From assembly GCA_022829145.1 (NCBI GenBank), contig CM040750.1:7532755-7596754 (forward strand): a DNA stretch of 64,000 nucleotides, in the 5' to 3' direction. A model generated the notes under the pieces. The model had not been told where the DNA came from and ran no database searches. It saw nothing but the letters and a program-made list of their open reading frames with translations. The position numbers and the translations under genes were made by a program. The stretch's first letter is position 1. Each line of letters opens with the position of its first letter. Source of the DNA: Albula goreensis (taxonomy: Eukaryota > Chordata > Actinopteri > Albuliformes > Albulidae). Below are positions 12,201 through 24,892 of the stretch, one piece after another.

Positions 12201-15200
12201 CTATTACTATCTATTACTACACTATGGCCACCTTCACATGTAATGACAAACAAACACATTATTACTACATAGCTATTAAATGCTATTACTAAGCTATTGT
12301 CACATTCACCTGCAATGACATGTAAACAAATTATTACTACACACCTACTAAATTATATTTGTACAAAATATTATGACAAACAACATATCGCTATAAAATA
12401 TTTGCATATCAAATCACAGAATAGGATAATTACTGAAGCCGATCAGGTTACATGTCTTGCTTAGAAAAATATTCTGTCAGAAGTATTCTAACAACCCATT
12501 GTTACTACACTTTTATTACATTATATTACTACTCTGTGGCCACATTGACATGAAGTCCAAGATTAAGTTTCTTGTTAAAGCGTCTAACAGCAATGTCGTT
12601 GTTAGTCAAACTCACGGAGTTAGAATTAAAAGAGACTGCCAACAACTGCTAGCCATACACAATACTATCCTAACATCATCACACACCATAAGTCATAATA
12701 ATATATTACACAATATAATATTTTACACTATAAGTCTATCATATTATACTGTATTATATTATAGTATAATCTATAATGCTTTAAGTGGAAATCTGTCTCC
12801 AAACATCTCTACACACATACATACAGATACATCCAAACTGGAATGCATGTGTAGTACACAATATTGAATTCATATACATATAAAAAAACAATACCATAAA
12901 CTGGGTTAAGGAATTGTGGTAAATACAACTAGTTCATAATACAAGGATTCTTGGCTGGTTTTGTACGGATTGAAAAAGTCAGAAGTCACTTTTGAGATGC
13001 GAATTCCTTGGCTGGACTTAGATCTGATGCGCTCTGCGTGGAGGGAAATAAAGAGGGAGGGAATCTGGAATATTAATTAAATTAAGCATACACAAAACAT
13101 ACAATTGCCATTTTTATCAAGCAAAAAAAATAACAAAGAAAAAAACTAAAAAATTTTACTCCTCATGACATTTTGAAAGTAAAATCCCCTCATCACCATT
13201 CCCAACATCACACACCATGGGGGGTCCCAAGAGGAATTTCAAACGCACAAATTTGAATAAGCCCTAGTTTTTTTTAAATTTTTAGTTCACTTTTTTCATT
13301 TTCCCTGACTACTTAGTTAAGGCTTGTTCCATTACCATTGCCTGAGTGTGGCTGACAAGCTGTGACATAGTTGTTTTATACATGTGAGTCATCCCCTCTT
13401 TTGAAGCTACTTTATAAAGAATATGGATGCATACATACATATTATACCGCGAATTATAATCAAATTATTGCAAGCAAAACATTTTTAAATAGGAAGACAA
13501 AATTTGCGCATCACAATAGTAGAGAACGAATGGAGTGGGCATAGTAGATCACTTTGTTGTCGTCAGACCAAATTCAGAATGTTCCCTGAACTGCATTCCA
13601 TTTTCCAAGTCACTAGATGCAGATCTATCACTGGCTATTCTTACAGGTATGAGGGCAACAAGTTTGGACAGGGTTCTGGGGTTGAGAAGTAGGGCAGAAG
13701 AATTGCTGAATAGCAGCGAATGTAAAAAAAAATGAAGAACGTAACAAAGAACATAAGAAGAAATATGAAGCAAGCCATTCAAGCAAATAAGCAGAGAAGG
13801 AAACGTGATCCCCACCCCCCCGAAACAAACATACTCTGTCTTTTTTTATTTCTGTTTGCCTCTTCTTTTCCTTTCATTTCATTTTTTTTTGATGGTCTTT
13901 AATTATGGTCTCCTCCAGCACAGTTCCATTAAAAGAGCGTGTTATAAAATTGCTTCCCCCGTAGCGCCACTGACCTGTGCTGCTTGGTTCCACACTTGGA
14001 TTTGCTCCTGCAGTGTGCAAGCATGGCGTCTGGGGTTTCTGTGGCAGTGGGGAAGCAATTTTATACCGGCCCCATGCCTGCAACAAGACCTCCGCGCAGG
14101 CTTCAGAGAGAGAGAGGAGAGGGCGTCAATCACCGGCACATACACAAGAGCAGACAGAACAGAGAGGGAGGAGGGGTGGGGTTGGGGGGGGGGGTGGAGG
14201 TGAATGGAGGACCATGGCGAACCAGCCGAAAGAGACAATGTCAGGGAAGAAAGGAAGAGCAGGAGAGAGTAAGGCATGACAGAGATGTTGTTGTTGTTGT
14301 TGATGTTGTTGTGGGAGGGAGGAGGGAGGGTGGGCGGGTGGGGGGTGTGGCTTCCTTAACTGCAGAGATGGAAAGGCAAATAGCTGTTGTGCTTGTTAGT
14401 GAGGCCGGCGACAGCAAACCAATTGCAGGAAGGAAAAAAAAAAAAAAAAAGAAACAACTCTCCTTCCCCAGTGAACATTGGGTGCGGGTGTTTCATAGCC
14501 CCTCCTCCCACTATGTCTAGCTTAGTCTTTGTTCAGATATTTCAAAGGGGTGGAATTACATAGCGTGAAATGATAGAATTAAGTTCAGACATGACGTGCC
14601 AAAGAAATACATCAACAAGAAGGGATTTTTGCGCTTTCCTTTGCTTGAAAATATCTATCCCATCAGTCCAGCAACACGGGGGATTTTCAACAAATGTTTA
14701 GATATCTAAATGATGGAAATTGCCCATAACTGGTAAAATATTGCACATCATAACTTGTGATGCAGATGAATGTTGGAATCACTTCAATGATATTAGTGCC
14801 TGATAACATTAGTCTCATATCTCTGTAAATATCAATGGCAAGGTTGGGGTCAACTCAGGAAGTGAAATCTAATTCAATTGAAAATGCATCATTCATCCAT
14901 CATCTATGTGGGTATAATTAATTATAATTATGATTAAATATAATGATTAATGACTGAACTGGCTGCAATTGACCTAGACCTGATGAAAATCATGTTCCTC
15001 AAAAGAAATACCCTTGCTATGATAAGGGACATCAATGGAAACAGGAACATTTTAGCAGAGGACCGACGATAAAGAATAAAAGGCTTTCAATTACAGGGTC
15101 AAGAGGTCTACTGAGCAACTAACAAATCTAAATAACGATGCTACTCGTTCTTACATTGTAGTGGTACGTCCAATGTCTCACATAAATTACAAGCACAACT

Positions 15201-18200
15201 GCAATCACAGGACTAACTTGAAGACCACCTACAGAAATCTGAAATGTACCGTATTCTATCTCACCATCCAGAGCAAAAGGACAAACGGCCATGTCAAGCC
15301 CTGTCAAATGGACACGTATCCAGTACACATTTATGTGGGAATTCCATTTCAATTTAAGAATGTAACATCAGGCACCACCTAACAATGCAATCTAATCACC
15401 ACTGGTTCCAGTTCAGTGGAGAAACGTATCTTTCTCCAACCCAACATCCACCCCTCCTCACTTACAGCAAATGCAGTCAAATGCTGTGCTGTTGATGTAC
15501 ACGCTATACTGGCTTTCACTCACAGTTCAAAGGCATGGTACTCAAGGTATCCAATGACGGCTTCTTGTAGAAACACTGGAAAAAAGTTCATACACACTCA
15601 CCTGGCTGATTGTCCCACACTGGCCTATACTTTGAAGTTTAAAACCACACTTGAATATGGAAAAGACAAGCATGCATCTTGTGTCACAAAGACTTTGAGG
15701 TCATACAAATGCAAACACTAATGGCTTCAAGGTCTAAGATGGCGATTCTGGTTTGTTGAAGGGTGGGCTGATTCAGCCTTGTTTGGTTCGTGGCTTTCGG
15801 GATCCTTACGCAAACATTATGTAATAACTGAATAAATACAATGGATTGGCAAAGTGAAGGGGGTGTGGCCTTGAGATTTAAAAAAGAAGGAAATTATTTA
15901 ATAAGGTGACATGACCTGGCAAGAATTTATCTTGTTAAACACTGAATTTGAACCAGTCCTTCCAATTATGGAGGTAGAGGCAGTAGCATAGAAATGCATG
16001 GGATAGGTAAATGTGAAAAAAACATTTCAGGTAGGTAGCTAGGCTACAGTAAGTCAACCAAAACATCGGCCCAGTTGATTACTGATAGTGGTACAACACT
16101 CCTCATACTTGACAAATTCAAGATGGTCGCCTTTTCATTTTTTGGATATATCACAACCTTTGTGGAGATACACAGATGTCCTATAGCTGTGGGTGAAACT
16201 GTATACTGTCTGTCTGGTTTAATAGTTAATATAAAGACTCAAATTAGACAATGTATCTGTTTTATGAGGCAACTGATTAGCTACCCAGATAGACACAATT
16301 GAATAAAAACATATCAAAATAATTTGCTCAAATATATAAACCGCAAATATCTAACTTTTATCATTATTGTCACCAATGCAAAAAGGTGATCATAAACCAA
16401 ATTCTTTCCATTCACTGTAAAAGTTGTGAAATAAACCTCGATTCATTTCTGATCAAAGTTCATTACATAATATGGCCCACATTACACACAGCTATACATT
16501 AATTGAACAAGTAAAACAAAGATGTTGCCTTATAACTATGCAAAGCTAGCTAAGGCATGATGGAATTCATGAGTACAAATAAAACGAATCAAACGAATCA
16601 ACGATGTACTGCTGCAGCTTTAGCTACTCAGCACGGCGCAGTATAAAGCAAGGTATTTGAACAGACTTCAAAGTTACTGCAATGCTGCTTTCATCAGGTG
16701 CAAGCTATGTTACATGAATGTATGTATAAATCTATGACATGCTAATCTTTGTAACTCCATCATTATTAAACAAATTAGAATATCATTGAGTATTGCCACC
16801 AACTACGAAAAATAATTGCTGTATAAGTTTAAACCAAATGTTGTTAATTGTTAATAAATTATGTTGTTAGCAGCTGAAAAAGCATTCTGTATGAAAAACA
16901 GATTTTTACTTACCAATATTTGTCTCCCTTAAATTCATTTTTCATAAAAATGACTTTCGACATAATGTATGTCCCACATATTACAGACAAACGTATGAAA
17001 AACTACAGATTAATCACATTTTTTCTAAATTGCATCAGTCCTAAAATAAAATAAATTTAATTAAACATTTTTTTCAATTTTATGTTCGATTAATTGTATT
17101 AAAACAGCTTCCTATTGAAGACCCAAGATTTCCTTGCCTGTATGAAAAATAAATCCCGGGCAACAGGCCAGCTTTTACCTGGATTTTACACAGACTATAT
17201 CTCAGACATATACCTGGCCAGCCTTAAACTAGACCCTGGCCCACATACATACCTCTGTACCTCCTTAAAAAGACTCCCAAAGGCCTGAAACCATGTGACC
17301 TCACAAAGCCGAGGGCACTGCCATTCCCCCCACCCACCCAGCTTTTTCGGAACGTGACCCACCTTGAGGTTGGGAGTCTGCGTCTGGTCCACAGTGAATC
17401 TCATGAGAATGGTGAACTGCAGGTCGTTGGGGAAGGACTCTCTGTGGAGGAAGGAGGAGAAGTCAGGCCCAGAAAAGTGATTTCTGAACGGTTTCTGGAA
17501 ACACTTTCGGGGAAAAAGCTTGAGATTTCTCAAAGTGGCAGAGGGACATGAATGTCTTTTCTGAAAACATAAAATACACAAAAAATCCAGGTCTTCTTTA
17601 AATAGAACTAAAACTTCACTTGTCATAGGAGCCTTGTTTCTATCAATTAGTCTAATGGAAAAAGGAAGGGTTGTTCTTCTTCGTTATTTGCCTCGTATCG
17701 ATCTGTATCCACAGTAATGTACATTTCTCATATTTTTTTTTTTTTTTACTTCACACTAGTATAGCTTGGTCCCTTACAGGACTAATTCAGGAGGTGTTAT
17801 TCTAAGATAAACAAAGGAAGCAACCCAATCAGCATTAGTATACTTGCTAAATTTCCATTTAGGCATTTAGCAGATGCTAAAATCCAGAGTGACTCACAAC
17901 GCGCATGAAACAGGTAAGCGTGCCATGCAGTGACAAGACCAAGTTGACAGTGCAAGTGCCACATAATGGTTGTTACATTAACCTGTAGCATATCATTAAG
18001 TTATGGTAAGTTATTAGCATTACATTATTAACCAAAAGTAGATGCCAGCGGAGTTATAAGTACATTATTTTGAGGATGTAGAAAAATTGCGAATCATGCA
18101 AACCTTGTGACGTCCAGGGCCTTCTGGACCTTGGCCTGGACGGAGCCCAGAAGATCGGCGCCCATCTTCTTCAGCAGCTGGGTGAGCAGGACGAACAGCC

Positions 18201-21200
18201 AATCCTGCAGGTCGTCCTTGTGGACGTGAATGAAGTCCACCAGAGTCTCCAGGAACATGCTGAACACCTGTGAGGGTTTGGGAGGGGGGAGGGCGAAGGG
18301 AGGGACAGACCGTGACCCGGCTGGCAGTGGAGGCCCCTGATTCGTCCACCCAACGCATGCTCACGGAGTAAACAGCCATACAGAGAGAGAGAGACAGAGG
18401 CGATGCTGTGCAGCGAAAGCCAATCACTTGGAGAAAAATGACAGAACCTCAGGACCCTTTCACCCACCCGACCCACAGCCCCTGTTACCAGGATTAGTCA
18501 CCTGCAGAAAGATGTGCCATTACACCAGCGTTACATGCACAACATAAACCATTCCAAAAGCAGAAAAAAATTAAAAACAATCAATGCAACAGATAAACTC
18601 ATGATGTTTGGTGGTTATTCAAGTGCAAATACACCACTGAAAACTGTTCCTTAACTCAATTCATAAACATTGACCGGTAATGGTCCCATCACAATGAATA
18701 TATATAGATTGAAATTGATCTTATTTACAATGAACAGATAATTGGCATTTTAAAAATAATTAAGCAACACCCGCTAATTACATAAATATGCGAAACCCGA
18801 ATTTAGAGAGATGTAAATACAATTGTAGAAATTCACCTTTTTCTGAAATACTCATTACATTCCAAATGTTGACCATAAGTAATTAATTTTGTATTTAATG
18901 TTGTGCATCCCTTTCAGTTACTCTTGTGTCAAGTGGGGACAGTAAAAATAAAATCAAAGTGGAGAAATGCACAGCCAAACAAAGTGTTTGTGTCCAAAAG
19001 CTAGCCTATACTTTGGAGGTGCCAAAAACCGCAATGCTCTCAACACCATATGTCGAACAAGTTTTGGCAGTAAAACAACGTTTTATTAGTACTTAAATAT
19101 CTGAAATGTTACTCATTTAAATAAGCCCAGAGTTTAATAGCTTGAAATATTCTGTGTTAGCTTTTGTATCACAATGCCACACTATGGTACAAAAAAAAGC
19201 TTAAAGCAGATCTAGCTACTGTATAGCTAGCTAGACCGTGGAATCAAGAGCAGAACAAAATATTGTACACGAATTGAAGGCTGCCCAAACATACCATGCT
19301 GAGTTTGTTAACTATCTGAGGTCTGAACAGCCTTATGCTACAGTCTAGCTCATGTGGCAGCTCACTAAATTGGACAATGGGAGAAAGTATTTAATTTCCT
19401 CTTCCTTCTTCCCCACCTGAACTGAACTGTTATCAGCCTCACCCATTGTAAGCCTCCCTCACAGTTTCATAGTGATACCAAAACTGTGACCCATGCCATG
19501 ACTAATCTTTTCTTTTATACTGCAGGTGTCACAACAATGACATTCTGCCTACGCCGTCTGAGGAACACAAAGTCAAAATTTTGTTAATTTTATACATCTG
19601 CAGGCACATGACTGCCTGGGGAGGTTGCTGGAGAGCAGCGAGACTGATAAGTTTAACCACTTTACCCCCTATTTTTCTGTGGTGAGGCTGACCCAAATTT
19701 TTGCCTCTTCAATACAGAACTCTGGTCATACGAGGGAAAAGTGAAGTTTGATTCCTGGTGGTATGTCATACAGACGCATCTTGAACAAACACAATTGCAG
19801 AAATGGCCATACACAACCTGAAGACCATTTCCACAATTGTTATGCAATATAAACAGACTCTGACACTGAGTACGTTTAAATCTGGGTCGGTAGAGTGGTT
19901 TTCTATTTCCTCTGCTTGGTAAATTCCAACACATGTACACTTAACTAATTCATAAACACATTCTGTCTTCTCTAGAGAATTTCAAAATAATTTAAATATC
20001 TGGTTAAAGGCATATTATTTTAGAAGAGGGGAAGAATTATGAAGATACATACCATCGTCAAGGTCATCAGTATTGCACTTTTCTGGTTTTATCGCACCAA
20101 ACATCATTGACTACATATGGGTGCTCTGAGCAATGAAATGTCAGTTTATTAGTAAGCGGACCTAATTAACTTCGAGGCACACAACATTTCATTAGCAACA
20201 CCAGGCTTTCCAAATGTACCCAGATTAACAAACAAAGTTAAGTGCACAACCATGCGAGGGGATGACAAATATTTAACAAACTTACTCTCTACAGAGAGTT
20301 CCACAACAGGGGGGAGAGCATGCAAAAAAGAGATAATAACACTAATTAGTTTCCCGCTGTAAAAAAAAACCTATCACAAAAATAAATTAATAAAAAAATA
20401 ATAACCAATTTTCAAATATGTGGCACTCTTTGTTAATTTCTGGCAGTGAGACACAATGAGACAAACTGAAATAAAATCAGTGTAAAAGATACTCATGTAC
20501 GTGGGAACTCTTTCAGGATTGTCAAAGAAAAAACATAAGAAAGTGACAGGTGATAAGTACACAGCATTGCTTTAAACATTTGACCGAACAAAGCCAACAA
20601 TGCAAACATGTGTCACTGACCTGAATCTCATATATCTGGTTTTCTATTACAGCAAAATTTCTCTTACTTAAGAATATATAACCATCAAATTCTCTTCATT
20701 GGAAGCTTGTGACAGCCATTGTCTGGCTGCCACATTGTTAATCTGAAGTCCCTCTGTTTCCATATCCCAATGTTTTCCTGAAGTACTGCTGGGATGAAGT
20801 TAAATGTGATGTCGAGAAAACACATAAATCCACTGTTATTCCCCAAGAGACTGCAGTGTATTGTATCACTGTAGTCATTAGGTTACACAGTCGGAAAGAA
20901 TGTTCAGGTATCAGGTACATTTTTTTCGTTCTTTCAGTTTTAATGCTGGCATTTGTATCTTTGTGTGAATTGTTTCGTGGAGGCCTGGAACATCTTCTGC
21001 TGTTGATCGACTGTTCCATATTTTTGTATTTCTGTAGTATCGTATTAAGTGATTCTATGTGACATTTCCCATTAATTATGGTTATTGCTTATCAGCTACT
21101 GGGAAATTTGGTGTTGAATGTTTATGAGGACGTTTAGCTTTGTTCTAGTTTCTGTTTAAAACATTGTGCCTGTATCATTCAAGGGAGGAAAAAACTTCAC

Positions 21201-24200
21201 AGAGTGAAACAAATACAGAGGTAGAGACAGTGCTAGGGTGAGACCGGAATAATTTTCGTTGTTAAAGAGAGGAAAAATTCACAGACAGCACTTGAGAGAA
21301 ATATGGTTGTTAGGTTAATTCAGATGAACGAGTTGATGGAGATGATTGAAACAGCAGAGAGGGAGAGATGACAGTAAAATGAATAGTACCTTAAATGAGG
21401 CTGAGCTTATACCGGATTCTGCCGAGCCGAACCCTCGGCCTGTCAGATGCCCCTTCACGACTTCTAGCTGGAAGTCAAATTTTCTGTTGTTGTTCATGTT
21501 TCAATGTTCACTGTTTTCCTCGCCTGCTTTCCACTGCCACTCACAGATCTAAACTACTGTCCCATGCAGCCTGTAGACTGGTGACTGGTCAGCAGGAAGG
21601 GATTACTGTGTTAGTATTTTTCCGCATTAGCACCGAACTCAGTATGTTATTCATGCTTTTGTGAAGGACGGCATGTGGTGTGGAAGAGGTGTTTATTTTT
21701 TTTATTGGGTTGGTCACTTAAACAGTGAAGCTTTCGTCCATTCCAATCAGACATGCTATTAGAGTTTGCCCCCATCGCTCGGGGTTGTTAATGCATGACC
21801 TGTTCCGGCGCTTCATCATGCTTTATTGACAGCGGGTGTTAAGCGCAGAACTGTTAATGCGGGGCGTCGGTGCTGCTTGGTTCAGCGCATTCTGATTCGG
21901 CAGAATCCGGTATGAGACTGGCCAGTCTCGGGTGTGTGTTGTACAGTCTTGAGATGGGTGGTTGGCCAGTCTCAGTGGATGATTGGCCAGTTTTGGGGCA
22001 GGTGATTGGCCAGTTTTGGGTGGGTGACTGATCAGCCTTGGGGAGGGTGATTGGTTAGTTTTGGGTGGATGATTGAACAGTCTTGGGGTGGGCAATTTGC
22101 AAGTCTCAGGTGGGTGAGTGGACAATCTGGGGTGGGTGATTCGCCAGTCTTAGGGCAGATGATTGGCCAGTCTCGGGTGGATAACTGACCAATCTTAGCA
22201 TGGGTGAGTGACAGGTCATGGACATGTTAATGACCAGTCTTGGGGAGGATGATTGGCCAGTCAGGGGTAGTGAACTGTCCATTTGAGGAACGGATGATAA
22301 AGTGGCCTACAGATTGGTGACCACCTAATCTCAGGGTAGGTGAATGGCCAGTCTTTGGGGCAGCTCATTGGCTAGTCTAAGCCAGGTAACTGGACAATCT
22401 TGGGGTGAGGTGACTGGACAGTGACTGTCTGGAGAAAGTCTTAGGGTAGGTTCATTGGTCAGTCTCAAAGTGAGAACCTAAGAGACTATGTCCAATGTCA
22501 GGTGGGTGACTGGTCAGTCTTGGGGCAAATGACTGGCTGAGTGACTGAATCCAGTTTCACACATTTGATTGGCCAGTTTTGGATGGGGGTTGTACCTTGC
22601 TGTGTGGGTCTGCAAACATCCGGGTGAAGATCTCACAGAGCCTCTTCAACTCCACACGACTGTGAAAGAAACACCATTCAAATTCCTCTGCATAGGGGTA
22701 AATACACTTATGGTGCCTGAAATGAATGGCCAACCTTATTTACTACCAGAGTGACACAAACTGTGACTTTCTACACACCCCATATTAACTTACCCTCCAT
22801 TTTTCTTACTTACTTGTGAACCATCCGTAACTTTTATGATGATTTATCTTATACTTATGTGGAAAAAAACAATTCATTTTCCTTTTTGCAATTCACTTTA
22901 ACTTGACAGTCACTGGTCACATGCATCATTCTAAAGAGAGGGTAGCCTTCTATTCCTGTGCACAATGCACTAGCAAACCTTCATTTATAAACTCAATCCA
23001 TCAAATGAAATTCAGCTCTGCCTACTTCTCATGAAATCTTACATCCACACTCGAACCGGTTATCCCTAAAACTGACTCCAATACTTTTCGAGAAATTTCA
23101 GGTCCATACCACACTCAGACCGGTTCATTTCTTCCCATGTCATCTAAGGTCAATTCTCCATTTGAAATACAATAAACTGCAGTAGGTTCTAAATGTGATG
23201 TGAAAACAACAGCAATATATAATCATATACAGCAGCATATTGCACTTCTGTTGGGGTTGTCATAATGAAACTAGTTATTCAGTACTTTCATTGCAATACA
23301 ACCAGTTTAATCTAGGATCTGATACTAGGCTCAAACTGGTCATGTCTAAAGCTAACCCCGATGCTGGTCGTTCTGCTTTCCAGTTCGCATATCAGCATAG
23401 GCCTGGATCTCCTTGGGCAGAAAACTCCTAACTCGGTGTTACCCGGACCGTACTGCCGTAAGGCTGCACTGCGGAGCACCTGAGGGTCCTCTGGTTCTTC
23501 AGCAGGCTCTGCAGCCCGATCAGGCCCTCCTTCCTCTCGGACCAGTTGGTGCTGGCGCAGCGGTTCAGCACCTCGGCCACGTCCTCCGTCTGCCGCATGT
23601 AGGTGGGGATGCTCCCGTTGCGCGAGCTGTAGGAGCGCTCCGAGCAGGCGCTCGACGCGTCGCTGTTGGCGTCGTCGTCCGAGTACATCCCGTACGTCTC
23701 GTACCGCCTCCTCGCTGGCTTTTTCTAAAGGGGGAGGAGGGGGGTGTAGCATTAACAATTGGGTCGCAACCATGAAAATGACAATAATATTGTCATACTC
23801 GCGATATCGTGCAGCCCTTGTATCTATGTATGATTGCGATCCAGAGCCAACTTCTAACCATGCCAACTGAACACCCAACCATTGGGCATTGCATAATTTG
23901 TCACGGAAAACTGAGTCAGCAGGGTATTTCCCACCTAATAACGCAATCTATATTTGGCTTTATTTATAAATTGAGCAATAAAAAAGTAGACATTTCAGCA
24001 ATGCTTATTTACAACATAAACACATTAATAATTCTAAAAATCAGAGTCACTATAATGGTGAGCTTTCACACAGTCTCCATGCATGTCCGCTGGGGGTTCA
24101 CCACATCCTATACCATTCTCATACAGACAAACAAGAAAACACAAAAAGCTGTACCTTGCTCCTCATGTCTCCTAACAGCTGACAGCATTAAGAAACAATC

Positions 24201-24849
24201 GGTTAGGGAAGAGAGTTAGTGAGGAACCTAGGAGTGTAGCCAATACTGCAGATCAACTGCCAAAACATTCACACTGCTATAAACATATGCAGTGTTGCGC
24301 CAGGTAATGTTGAGACAGTGTATGGTGTGAAAGTTCATGAAACAGCATAGTGATAAGGATTTCAAGAACATCTAAGGATCACTTCTTATCACAAACAACC
24401 AAGGCCAATAAGAGTGTAATATTCTGTCGTGATTGGGTGGGGCTATGTTAACAGGGGTAGGGTGAATGGGTGGATGGGGGAGTTCATGTGATAGTGGGTG
24501 GAGCTAGAGGATGGGTGGGGCTGTGTGGTGATTGGTGGGGCTCTTTGGTGGTGGGTGGAGATAGCTGATAGGTGGGGCTATGGGAGCATGACCTCAGTTA
24601 GAGGACAGGAGACGTCATGTGAGGACAGTAGTGGTACATACTAGAGCATCTGCAAGGCCTCCTCCACGTCGGAGCCGGTGTTGAGGACCCGCATGGCGCT
24701 GACTGAAGACGAAAGCCTGCTGGACTGGCTAATACCGTAACCTGAGGAGCACAGATCCCAGTTAGCCTGGGCTAACACTGACACACGTGAACAATGCAAA
24801 CAAGAACACATGTTCATACACACAGTATATCTGCAGTCACTTCTCACAC

Positions 24850-24892
<43 letters not shown>

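Larger units (their letters stand above)
12561..17362. other. Large intron between clasp2 exons 23 and 24
   Basis: AT-rich intron sequence. Apart from the acceptor-copy array, the inverted repeat at 13943-14065, a short poly-A at 14432-14449 and simple sequence at 14280-14345, I see no exon with a credible reading frame and splice sites. Confidence 0.7.

Noticed and set aside
21823..22125. 100-codon Pro/His/Asn repeat protein on the minus strand
   Set aside because: Product of the 22-23-bp minisatellite.
23312..23878. 188-codon minus-strand frame
   Set aside because: It is an out-of-frame shadow of clasp2 exon 20; the real frame is the one with [16 protein letters not shown].
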